Assembly (NCBI GenBank): GCA_902168185.1
Contig: CABHOV010000040.1
Span: forward strand, 62,001-126,000
Length of the DNA: 64,000 nucleotides
Source of the DNA: an uncultured Bacteroides sp.
GTDB lineage: Bacteria > Bacteroidota > Bacteroidia > Cytophagales > Cyclobacteriaceae
Direction of reading: 5' to 3'
The stretch's first letter is position 1. The number at the start of each line of letters is the position of its first letter. The notes beneath the pieces were generated by a model. That model ran no database searches. It had not been told where the DNA came from and saw nothing but the letters and a program-made list of their open reading frames with translations. Both the position numbers and the translations under genes were made by a program. This document shows, piece after piece, positions 34,323 through 45,100 of the stretch.

Positions 34323-35636
34323 ATGCGGTATTTTTTTAACTTACTTATTAGCTGCCTTTGTCTGCTGTGTGGATACGTTACATCCGCACAGAATTATCCT
34401 GTTTATAATAATTTTTTCATTAATCCTTATTTATACAATCCGGCCGAGGCTGTTACTGAGTACGCATATGTTTATGCTTTGCACCGTCAGCAATGGATGA
34501 GCATCGAAGGAGCACCACAACTTTCCACAATTACATTCAATACCATGATGAATGAAAGTCGTGCAGGGTTCGGAGGCAAAATATCTTCCTACAAGCGAGG
34601 CCTTTTAAATACCACAGATTTTTCTCTCTCATACGCTTATGCCATGCCAGTAGGGCAAAAAAATTGGCTGATGTTTGGTCTTTCCGGGGGAGCTATTTCA
34701 AACAGCATTGATGTTGATAAGATCACCGATCCCAACGATCCTGCTCTGGCCAATTATGCAGCCAACAACATGCAGCCCGTATCCAGTTTTGGAATGCTAT
34801 ATAGATCCGGTTCCGGACTTAATGTAGGGTTTTCATTGCCACAACTTTTCCCCTCTAAATTTAATAGTGACGCAAGCTTCAATGTTACAACGGTCTCACC
34901 TGCCGACAATGTATTCTTCACGATCTATTATAGGAAAACTGTAGAAAGTAAAATTGTCAGCAGAACAAAGGGTGGCCTTAAACGCAAGGTAAAAACCAGA
35001 GAAGCGATTGCTCCGCTTGAGCTATACTTTAACTATAAATACTCTAAATTTGGAACCAGTCAGTTCGAGTTTTTAGGAAAGCTCAACCTATCCGAAAATT
35101 TCTGGTTGGGTGCATCCTACCGGCTTCCGTATGGTTATACTGCCAACGCAGGTATAAAAATAAACAGGTTCATATTGGGGTATTCTTATGAACCCAATAG
35201 TCAGCCCGAAGACGCTTTCTCTCAAGGTACACATGAAGTGATCCTGGGATTGAGGCTCGGTGATGCGAAGAAATTCAAACGTGCTGCTCCCGTGTTACGC
35301 TCTACGTTAACGCGATCGCCAAGCGAGAAACATACTGCGCGTTTCCAGGAAGGTACAGAAGACCCGGATAACATCACGAAAACCGGAGAGGTTAAGAAAG
35401 TTTACTTTGTGGTTATCAACGTTTTCCCAGATTTCAACAAAGCAGACGCCTTCAAAAGAAAGCTTGTCGGTGATAAATTCAATGCTGATATTTTCTACAA
35501 TCCGGCAGATAGAAAGTACTATGTGCATGTGCTTGAAACTGTGAAAGCTTCTGAAGCACATGAAGAAATTAGAAATTTGAAAACTTATACGAAACTTAAA
35601 ACAGCTCGTCTGTTGGTTGTAACCACCGATAAGTAA
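34323..35636 (+). CDS. PorP/SprF type IX secretion barrel with SPOR-like tail
   Basis: A 437-residue PorP/SprF family outer-membrane protein. The signal peptide ends CGYVTSAQ, then comes the family's NPYLYNPAEA region near the N-terminus, HRQQWMSIEGAPQLSTITF, and GGKISSYKRGLLNTTDFSLSYAY. Barrel strands continue to about residue 320 (FILGYSYEP, GTHEVILGLRLG). Usual members stop there at about 300-330 residues. This one adds a proline/charged linker and a domain at about 355-437 (KVYFVVINVFPDFNKADAFKRKL, then KYYVHVLETVKASEAHEEI) that matches the peptidoglycan-binding SPOR pattern. It precedes the first type B adhesin by 49 nt and is inferred to help export or anchor it. Confidence 0.9.
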   Translation: MRYFFNLLISCLCLLCGYVTSAQNYPVYNNFFINPYLYNPAEAVTEYAYVYALHRQQWMSIEGAPQLSTITFNTMMNESRAGFGGKISSYKRGLLNTTDFSLSYAYAMPVGQKNWLMFGLSGGAISNSIDVDKITDPNDPALANYAANNMQPVSSFGMLYRSGSGLNVGFSLPQLFPSKFNSDASFNVTTVSPADNVFFTIYYRKTVESKIVSRTKGGLKRKVKTREAIAPLELYFNYKYSKFGTSQFEFLGKLNLSENFWLGASYRLPYGYTANAGIKINRFILGYSYEPNSQPEDAFSQGTHEVILGLRLGDAKKFKRAAPVLRSTLTRSPSEKHTARFQEGTEDPDNITKTGEVKKVYFVVINVFPDFNKADAFKRKLVGDKFNADIFYNPADRKYYVHVLETVKASEAHEEIRNLKTYTKLKTARLLVVTTDK

Positions 35637-35685
35637 GAAGATGAACTGGGTTACGTTTTCAACTCCCCGCTGCATTTATAGTATA

Positions 35686-38600
35686 ATGAAGTTACTATTT
35701 AACATTATTACAAAATCGACTGGCGTTATAGTACTGGTTTTACTTTCAGGGATGCTATATGCTCAACAACCTGTCATACTATCTGTTGACAAAGCGAGCA
35801 GCAGTATGTCTGAAACCGTTACTATAAAGGGCAGTAACTTCGGTACAGACCCAACCAAACTGGTAGTATACTTTGGTGCCGTGAAGGGCACTATAGTTAC
35901 CGCTTCCAATCAACTCATTGAAGTCAAGGTTCCAGCCGGAACAACATACCGTGACATTGCCGTGACGAATATAGCCACCGGCCTTTCAGGATATAGTGTC
36001 AATCCTTTCCTATTGAGTTTCAGTGGAAAACATCCGTTCACTACTGCTGATCTTAGCGCTCAATCTGATTTTGATGCCGAGACTGGACTATATGATCATT
36101 GCCTTTGCGACCTGGATAATGACGGAAAATCAGACGTTGCTACAGCGAACAATGGTACCAATAACATTACTATTTTACGAAATACAAGTAGCGGAGTTGG
36201 CAACATTAATTTTGTAAAAATCCCATTTGCGATCGGTACAAGAACGCTGCATGTTCGGTGTGGAGATTTAAACGGAGATGGTAAACAGGATCTTGTTTTA
36301 ACAGAAGGTACCAGTGCCCTTAGTGACCGTGTTTTCATTTTACAGAACATCAGTTCTGGTGTAGGCAATATCAACTTCAATACAACGTCCATCAAATTAA
36401 CCGGAAGAAAGAACACAAAGGTAGATATAGCAGATCTTGACAAGAACGGAAAGCCTGAGCTATTGGTAACGGATCAGGGAAGCAATACAATTTCCGTACT
36501 TGTTAATCAAAGTTCTGTCGCTTCCATCGCATTTGATGCAACGCCTTTCAATATAACAATCCCTTCAACGGCAAGTACAGATGGTATTTCAGTAGAAGAT
36601 CTGAATGGAGATTCCTTTCCCGAAATTGTTACGAGCCAATATCAAACTGCTACCAGCAATCTTTATATCATTCAGAATAACAGTACGGTTGGCACTATAA
36701 ATATAGGGGCGATCACAACGTTAACGATCGGTAACACAGTAAAAAGAATTCGTATCGGAGATCTTGATAACGATGGCAAGAAAGATATAGCGGTCACGCA
36801 ATTACTAGGTTCCTCTGTTTCAGTTTTCCTAAATCAAGGAGCTGGCTCTGCGATCAGTTTTAGCGCTCCTAAATTAATAACAACGGAAGCTAATCCGTGG
36901 GGATTGGATTTTGGTGATCTCGATGGTGATGGTAAAATTGATATCGTAGTGGCTTCTGTAACTCAGACTCAACTCACGATCCTGAACAATGAGAGTACTC
37001 CTGGAAATATCTCCTTCGTAAAACAAACAGCAAGCACAACCTATATCACCCGTCACATTCGTATTGGTGATATTGATGGAGATGGGAAACCAGATATATC
37101 TTTTACAAGCGTTGATAACTCTACGATCCCGGCTTCAAAAGTTTCGGTCTTTAGAAATAGTCATTGTGTATTTCCGGTGATCTCTCCTACCGAAACGCCG
37201 CTAACTTTATGCACCGGTGGACTGCCCTATAAACTGTATGCTACCGTAAGTAATGGTGCTTACTATGAGTGGCGCAAAAATGGTGTTGCTGTTTCGTGCG
37301 GTCTTAATCAGAATACATTTGATGTAACATCCGCTACAGGCACAGGTATATATACGGTGAAGATCATTGCGGAAGGCGGCACGTGCGCTTCTCCTACAGG
37401 CTGTGGTGAAGAGTCAGATGGTATAAATATTACAGTTGTTGCAGGTTCTGCTGCGCTTACAAATCCTGCCAGTAATGGACCTGTGTGTTTAGGTGGTGAA
37501 TTAAAATTGACACTGGGGAATAACGTTGCGGGAGCAACTTACAAATGGACTGGACCTGAAGGCTTTACCGCTACAGGGGCTGCTCCGACATTCAGTAATT
37601 TTCAGCTTATCAATGCAGGACGTTATTATGTTGATGTTACTGTTGGTAGTTGCCTGGCACGAAGGGAATCGATTTTAGTTGAAGCCATTGACGTCCCTAC
37701 ATTCACGATCAGTCCTGCTGATGCACTTGTATTGTGTCAGGGCGCTCCTAGTAAAGATCTAAATGTTGTACCGAATAATCCGTCCTATACTTACCAATGG
37801 TTCAAAGACGGATCTCCTGTAGGAACAGGTTCTCCACTTACTATTACCTCTGTACCTGCTTCATCTGGTAGTTATACCGTGAAAGCTAATAATGTTGGCT
37901 GCAGTGTAAGCGAAGAAACAAGCGCGGTTCAAGTTAACATTGCAACATCCATTACTGCGGCCTTTACTGCACCAGCAACAGCGTGCGCTAATCAAAAAGT
38001 AAAATTCACCAATCAGTCAACATCCGATTTATCAGTTGCCGCTGTATATAAATGGAATTTCGATGATGGTAAGACTTCTACTGAAAAAGATCCAGAGCAT
38101 ATTTTCACCTCTGCAGGAGGCTACGATGTTGAACTCACGGTCTCCTATAAAGACAATGCTTGTGCAGAGACTATAATTGTTCCAATTACGGTAACTCCAG
38201 CACCCGCTGTTTCCATTACAAACCCCGATAACAAATATCTTTTCTGCGAGGGCGCTAAGCTTCAACTTCAGGTTGCCGGATCATTCACAACCTACACCTG
38301 GAGCACCGGCGAGACATCTTCTTCCATAGAAGTAAGTACGGAAGGAACGTATACAGTAGACGTAACGGCAACAAACGGATGTGTTTTGACCGCTAGCCGT
38401 ACCGTTGAAACGCTGCCTGCCCCTGGAGTAATTATAACGGCTACACCACCTCAGATTAACGAAGGTGAAACTTCTCAGCTCGAAGCATCCGGACTTGAAA
38501 ATTATACATGGGAGCCTTCCGCAACATTGTCGAATGCTACTATCGCAAATCCTGTTGCGACACCTTTGTCATCAACCACCTATAAAGTGACAGGTTTGGA

Positions 38601-38931
38601 TGCAAATGGTTGTGAAGGAACAGCATCTATAGACCTCAAAGTTGCTGGAGAAGCAATCGTCAACAAATTGAAACCAGGCAATTTTATATCTCCCAACAAC
38701 GATGGTCCGAATGAACTGTGGGTTGTTGAAAACATTCAGACTTATCCACAATGTGGCATCGCTATATATGATGATAAGGGAGTCAGAGTATACGAAGCCA
38801 AGCCGTACCAGAATAATTGGGATGGCACTTTTAATGGCAAACGACTTCCTGATGGTGTCTATTACTATATCATCCGTTGCGATGGAGAAGAAAGTGTACC
38901 AAGATCAGGAAGCATCACATTAATTCGTTGA
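35686..38931 (+). CDS. Type IX secreted adhesin, type B (CHU_C) sorting domain
   Basis: A 1081-residue secreted protein. The signal peptide begins at ATG 35686 (MKLLFNIITKSTGVIVLVLL, ending LYAQ); the frame extends 15 codons further up, but those are not signal-like. Domains: IPT/TIG Ig-like (about 30-110); FG-GAP/VCBS propeller with seven calcium-type DxDxDG motifs (about 141-470, e.g. DLDNDGKSD, DLNGDGKQD, DIDGDGKPD); several Ig-like domains with paired cysteines (about 515-770); a PKD domain (about 780-865, YKWNFDDGKTSTEKDPEHIF); more Ig-like sequence; and the gliding-motility-associated C-terminal domain (about 1000-1081, SPNNDGPNELW to YYYIIRCDG), the type B sorting signal. Likely a surface adhesin or polymer-binding protein exported with its PorP/SprF partner. 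Confidence 0.92.
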   Translation: MKLLFNIITKSTGVIVLVLLSGMLYAQQPVILSVDKASSSMSETVTIKGSNFGTDPTKLVVYFGAVKGTIVTASNQLIEVKVPAGTTYRDIAVTNIATGLSGYSVNPFLLSFSGKHPFTTADLSAQSDFDAETGLYDHCLCDLDNDGKSDVATANNGTNNITILRNTSSGVGNINFVKIPFAIGTRTLHVRCGDLNGDGKQDLVLTEGTSALSDRVFILQNISSGVGNINFNTTSIKLTGRKNTKVDIADLDKNGKPELLVTDQGSNTISVLVNQSSVASIAFDATPFNITIPSTASTDGISVEDLNGDSFPEIVTSQYQTATSNLYIIQNNSTVGTINIGAITTLTIGNTVKRIRIGDLDNDGKKDIAVTQLLGSSVSVFLNQGAGSAISFSAPKLITTEANPWGLDFGDLDGDGKIDIVVASVTQTQLTILNNESTPGNISFVKQTASTTYITRHIRIGDIDGDGKPDISFTSVDNSTIPASKVSVFRNSHCVFPVISPTETPLTLCTGGLPYKLYATVSNGAYYEWRKNGVAVSCGLNQNTFDVTSATGTGIYTVKIIAEGGTCASPTGCGEESDGINITVVAGSAALTNPASNGPVCLGGELKLTLGNNVAGATYKWTGPEGFTATGAAPTFSNFQLINAGRYYVDVTVGSCLARRESILVEAIDVPTFTISPADALVLCQGAPSKDLNVVPNNPSYTYQWFKDGSPVGTGSPLTITSVPASSGSYTVKANNVGCSVSEETSAVQVNIATSITAAFTAPATACANQKVKFTNQSTSDLSVAAVYKWNFDDGKTSTEKDPEHIFTSAGGYDVELTVSYKDNACAETIIVPITVTPAPAVSITNPDNKYLFCEGAKLQLQVAGSFTTYTWSTGETSSSIEVSTEGTYTVDVTATNGCVLTASRTVETLPAPGVIITATPPQINEGETSQLEASGLENYTWEPSATLSNATIANPVATPLSSTTYKVTGLDANGCEGTASIDLKVAGEAIVNKLKPGNFISPNNDGPNELWVVENIQTYPQCGIAIYDDKGVRVYEAKPYQNNWDGTFNGKRLPDGVYYYIIRCDGEESVPRSGSITLIR

Positions 38932-39158
38932 TTGTCTTCCAGCAATTTGTCGGTCGATTCTGACAGGCTATCGATAATGCCCGTTTTTACGCTACATTTA
39001 AGGTATAAAACTTACATCATTCGGTTACAAGCTCCTTCGGATTTTAATATAACTCTTGGATACGGGTCTGTGTAAGATGTTCAGTAAACCAGTTCTAACA
39101 ATAGAATTCACTGGTAAAGAATATTACTAACAGGCAGCACTGATTCACTTGTGTCCTT

Positions 39159-39166
39159 TAGATTTG
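39159..39166 (+). promoter_or_regulatory. -7 promoter box for the giant adhesin gene
   Basis: TAGATTTG, exact TAnnTTTG, lies 19 nt before the ATG, the same geometry as the yebC and gyrB boxes. No clear -33 element. The rest of the 254-nt gap 38932-39185 shows no structure I can support. Confidence 0.45.
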
Positions 39167-39185
39167 TACAAAATTTTCTACCCCT

Positions 39186-42100
39186 ATGAAAAGGTTAATT
39201 TTACTAATCTTATTCCTTAGCCTGATAGCTATAAATTCGTTCGCACAGGAGACAGGTACTAAGTGTAATAACAATTTAGATGACGATGGTGATGGCTTAG
39301 TCGATTGCCGTGATGGAGATTGCGCTGGTAAAGTTTGCGAAATCTGCGATAACGGTGTTGACGATGATGGAGACAGATTCATTGATTGTTATGACAAAGA
39401 ATGTTCTATCGATGCTGTCTGTGAAGATTTTTTCATCGGAAAAGATATAACCTGTGATGTTAAGCCTACTACCTTCCCTCCTTTCGAGATGAAGCTTAAG
39501 TTTAAATCAGAGCCTAACCGCACCAACCACGTTAACAGATTAATTGTAGGCGATGTAGATAAAGATGGCATTCCTGAAATTGTAACAACCTATAGAAGCG
39601 GTGACGCCAATCCATCAGAAGGATCTGTCAACATATTGCAAGCTCCGCTGGCCGGCAGTACACTTGCGCTCGACAAACAAATTGATCTTCTTGCCGATGG
39701 ATTTGCTCCAGTATTTGAGGATATCGCTATGGCTGATATCAATAAAGATGGCTGCGCGGAAATGTTTATTTTGACCGCTACCAGCGATGGAACAAATTAT
39801 AGAATTATAGCCTACGACTGTAATGGAACTAAGATCTGGGCAAATCCGATAGACTGCGGTGTATATCCTGGTACATTGGGGTTAACAGATTTTGATGGTG
39901 ACGGTGCTGTAGAACTATACTTCCGCACAAGAGTCTATGATGCGCATTCGGGAACATTAATGGGCCAGAATAATTTTGATGCCGGCGGTAACTGGTTCGA
40001 AAATAGTAACGCTCCCATAGCTGTCGATATTCTTAGCTCAAACGCGGGTCAAGAACTTGTGGCGGGCTGTCGTATTTATTCAGTCAATATCAACAGACCA
40101 GCGCCTCCTCCAGGAATTCCACCTTCTACTTCTACGTTAACACTTGTAAAACAACGGACTGAATATTTTACAAGAATCATACGCACTTCAGGAAGCGGAA
40201 CAAGCGTGGCTGATTTTAACCTGGATGGCTTCTTAGATGTGGTTGCCGTTGGTTCAACAACCCAATCGGGCACTAACCAGGACAGAACAACTACTATATT
40301 CTATTGGGACGTTCAAAATGATCAACTCAAAACCTATACCGATCTTTCCAATGCAAGTGATTCCAAGTATAAAAATGGCTGGCAAAATGGAGCTGGCCGT
40401 ATAAACCTAGCTGACATCGATGGTGATGGGAAGATGAATGCCGTTTATGTTTCCGGTAAATTTTTATATGCATTAAAAGAAACAGGCAGCGCGCTGGACA
40501 CGCTTTGGAGAAGAAGAGTTACCGAAGAAACGTCCGGTTACACAGGATGTACCATGTTCGATTTTAATGCGGATGGTAAATCAGAAATTGTTTATCGCGA
40601 TGAAGACTATATCTATATATATACTACCACCAATGTAAGTGGTGTTGTTACAGTAACGCGCAGTACTCCGGTACGATGTGCTTCCCGTACATCAAACGAG
40701 TATCCGATTGTTGTCGATATGAATGGTGATGGCTCAACAGAAATTTGCGTTACGTGTGCCATTGATGAAACTGTTGCCGGAAAGGATCACTCCTTGTGGG
40801 ATGCTGCAGAAGTACGGGTATATGAATCTGCCAACGTACCTTGGGTGCCCGCACGTAAACTATGGAACCAGCACGGTTACTTTGTAGCCAACGTAAATGA
40901 TGACCTTACTATACCAAGACAAATCCAAGCGCACCATTTGGTATATGCTGAAAATGCACAATGTTTTGTAGATGGGAAAAGCAGGCCACTCAATAGTTTT
41001 TTGAACCAGGCTCCTTACCTGAATTCATTTGGCTGTCCTTCATATGCAGCACCTAACCTGGCGGTTACTCCGTTTGGACCAGGGCTCAACGTTGAGGTGA
41101 ATCCACCAACATGTCCGGATAAGAATTTTACGGTATCCTTTAAGTTTAGAAATAAAGGTGACATCAGCGTGAGCGGTAATCTACCGGTTTCATTTTATAA
41201 TGGAGACCCCACTGTTGCAGGAGCTATCTTCCTGGGAAAAACAATTATTCCATTGAGTAGTATGAGTCCAGGTGATACCCTTACTCAAACCAACGTACCT
41301 ATAACAGGACCGGGATCTGCCTTTAAATTATTTATAGTATTGAACGATGATGGAACAACTATACCATCTCCTATAACGATTCCAAATCCGAATTCAACAA
41401 TTAAAGAATGTGATTACGGCGATAACATTTTGGAAGCGGATGTAGTACCTCTTCCTGTATCGCTTCAGGCAGAATTAGTTCGCGATAATTTAAAATGTAG
41501 CAATCTTACCAATTCACCTAACAATGGTGCTGTTCGCGCTTATGTTATTTTGAATGGCATTAAGGATTCTACGAGTTTCAATTTCTATTGGTTTAAAGGA
41601 ACTGTTGCTAAACCTATTGGTGCTGCTGACCATGTCGGCCATACGTACTCCGGTCTCGCTGCTGATACCTATACGGTATATGCGATACACAAAACAGCAA
41701 TGTGTAGTTCTGATACAGTAGCAAGTGTTGTCGTAAAAGAAATATCGCGGGCTATCAATGTAAACGTAATCACGGAAAGAAATTATGACGACTGTAAAAA
41801 TCCGAATGGAAAGCTACAAGCTATCGTAAATGACACAGACGGTGATGGCGTTGGAGAACCTACCGGTAAATTTGAATATATATGGTATGCCGGTCCGGAT
41901 ATTCTTGTTGGTGATACTTTAGGAATCAGCCATACTATAAACGGCTTGAGACCGGGAACATATTCGGTTCTTGTTGTTGAAAAATCTACGGGTTGCCAGG
42001 GGAATGACACGGGCGAAATACTTGACCTCACTGTTCCTTTTACTTTAGATACAACGCATGTTGATATAACTTGTTCTGCAACTGATTTAGGAAGCGCAAC

Positions 42101-45100
42101 AGCGACCATTAATGGCGGAACAACCGGATATACAATCTCCTGGTTTAATGGAAGCTTTGTCAAGCCTACTGACGACTTTACCGGATCCGTATATAATAAT
42201 CTTACTGCAGGCAGCTATACTGTCTTTGCAATGGATAACAACACAAAATGTAATTCCGATACTGTAACTATAAAAATAAAACAAACCAAGCCTCCTGTAA
42301 TAACGGGGATCGTTAAGGATTCTGATCAATCATCTTGTGTTAGTTCGATCGGAGCCGCTACAGTTTCAATTCAAGGCAACGTGGCTGATTATAATTTCCA
42401 ATGGTATAAAGGCGCCAACACATTACCTGCGAATGCTATTGCAGGTGCAACCAATCCGTCTGTAACGGGTCTTGCTGCTGGTACATTTACTGTAAAAGTT
42501 ACGGATAAGGTTACCACCTGTTCTTCAACTGCACAAATTACAATTGGTGGTCCGGTAACGACCGAGCTACTTACTATCGTTGCAACAGCGCAATCGACTT
42601 GTACTCCAAACAACGGTCAAATAGAAGTACAGACCGTTAGCCCCGGTCAGCCAAGTGACTATACATTTGAATGGTATACAGGAACTTCTGTAACTCCGTC
42701 AAAACTGATTGCTTCGAGTACTACCAATATACTTTCAGGAGTTAACCCTGGCACGTATACTGTTCGTGCACGTCATAAAGTATATGGCTGCGTAACGCCT
42801 GCCAAACAAGCGGTGGTTTCGAATAACATCACAGCAATTGCTATCAATACTCCTGTTCTTACAGAGCCCAACGATTGTATCTCTGAAGATGGACAGATAC
42901 AAATCGAGGTAAGTACAGCAAATGTGCTTGGATATGACTTCCGCTGGTTTAAAGGATTTACCGTTACATCAAGCAGCGTACAGATTGCAACGGTTGTTAA
43001 TACATCTTCTACTTCTCTTGTTACTGATCTCCGATATGGACAGTACGTTGTGGAGATCACCAATCGTGATACAGGATGTAAAAATGAATTTCCTATATAT
43101 CTGCCATTCTTAAATGGACATACGTTAACTCCTTTCTCTCAAACAGATATAACAACTTGTGTACCTGACAATGGAGGAAGCATCACCGCAGAACTGAAAC
43201 CTACAGTAGGTTTTACAAATACTGACTACTCGGTTGTATACTACGAAGGAAGTATAGATCCAGAAACTGGCATAGGTACAGGAACAACCTATACCGGCCC
43301 GAATGGAACGAATTACTTGTTCAGTTCAAACGGACCGTTCAATACTGTTACAAAGTATTATACAATGGTAGCAGTTGCCAATACAGGGTCTTTGGCAGGA
43401 TGTCGTGCATCAGCAACTTTCGCGATCAAACAGACTATTGTTGATCCGGTTATTGATGCCACAGCAACTACAGCAAATACTACTGTCAATAAATTTTGCA
43501 AAACTGAAGTAGTTGGTAACCCTGGAAGCGGATCGATTGATTTAACATTAGGCTCGGGAGTTCCTGCAGACTATGATTATCAATGGACATCTGATACCGA
43601 TCCAACTTTCTCGGCATCTACCGAAGATATATCAGGCCTTAAGCCTGGGGAGTATAGAATCCTTGTTGTTGACAATGGCGGTGCAAATGCCGGTTGTTTC
43701 ACAGAGAATGTATTCACTGTGCTCAACGATCCGATGGAAGTAACTGTAGATCCTGCTAACGGTGATCTCACAACAACGAGCTTAACAGAATGTGGTCCGG
43801 ATGGTGTAACTGCCTTAACACAGGGTGGCGCAGCATTCCAACGCATTATGGCTGATGGTATAGCTGTGACATCTCCTTTTGCAGGCTATACTTTCGACTG
43901 GAGAAAAATAGACAACTCTGTGGTAGCAGACAATGATGCTGTTATCGGAGACATTGGAAACCTGGGAGCTGGAGAATTCTATGTAACGGCAACAGACAAT
44001 GCAAGCAAGTGCGATATTACTGCAAGCTTTGTTATTGAAGATGAAACGATTAATTCGATTGGTGTTGACCTGTTTGAGTTTATAGTTCCTTCAAAATGCT
44101 TAAAACCGGTTAATGTTTTAGGACAACTCAAAGTTCAGGCAACAGGTCTTCCGGGCACATCCTATACCTATAACTGGTTTGCCGGAACAACAACAACGAC
44201 TGCCCTACCTGCCGCGAATGTAACAGGTACTGATAGTTATGGAAACGCTGGTAACATTGCACAAACCATTAATCCTGGCTTCTTCACAGTTGAAGTAGAA
44301 AATAATACTTCACATTGTAAGGTTACAGATACCTATGAATTGTCTCAGGATACTGCTATCGTTACAATGACTGCGTCCTCCAGCCCGCTTACGTTCTGCG
44401 TTAATCCTGACGGAGCAGTATATGGAACGATCACCAGCTCTACTCCAAATGACTACGATTACAAGTGGTACATTGGAAATACAGTAAAACCAACACCTGA
44501 TTATACAGGTAAACTGGTAGAGAATCTGCAGCCAACCACCTTCCCGAACTCTTACTTAGTAGTTGCAACGGATAAGTTAGATGCTTTCTGTGAGGTCTCC
44601 GATACTGTAGAGATAGAAGATATTCGTGAATATCCAGTTGTAGCTGCGATGTCGCTGAGTCCCAGAACAAATTGTGATGTCGTTAAAGCTGACGGAATTG
44701 CGTCTGCATCTGTCGGTGGCAACATCCTTGACTATAACTTCGACTGGTATGGTGAAACAATAACGCCTCCTCCATTTGTAACGGGCTCACAAATCAGTGG
44801 CTTGAGAGACAGCACTTACACGGTAATCGCCAGCGACATTGTTACAGGCTGTTCAGATACTACACAGGTGTCCATTGAATTCGCTCCTATAGGCGTTGAA
44901 CAACCAAGTATAGAAGTAATTTCTCACGTAACGAGTTGCGTTGAAAACAACGGTATACTGAGTGCATCGGTGAATGGAAATACATCTGACTATATATTCG
45001 AATGGTATATCGGTACAACCGTAAAAGTTACTCCTGACTTCGTAGGTCCTTACTATGACAGTCTTGCAGTTGGCATTTATACAGTACGGGCAACAAGCCG

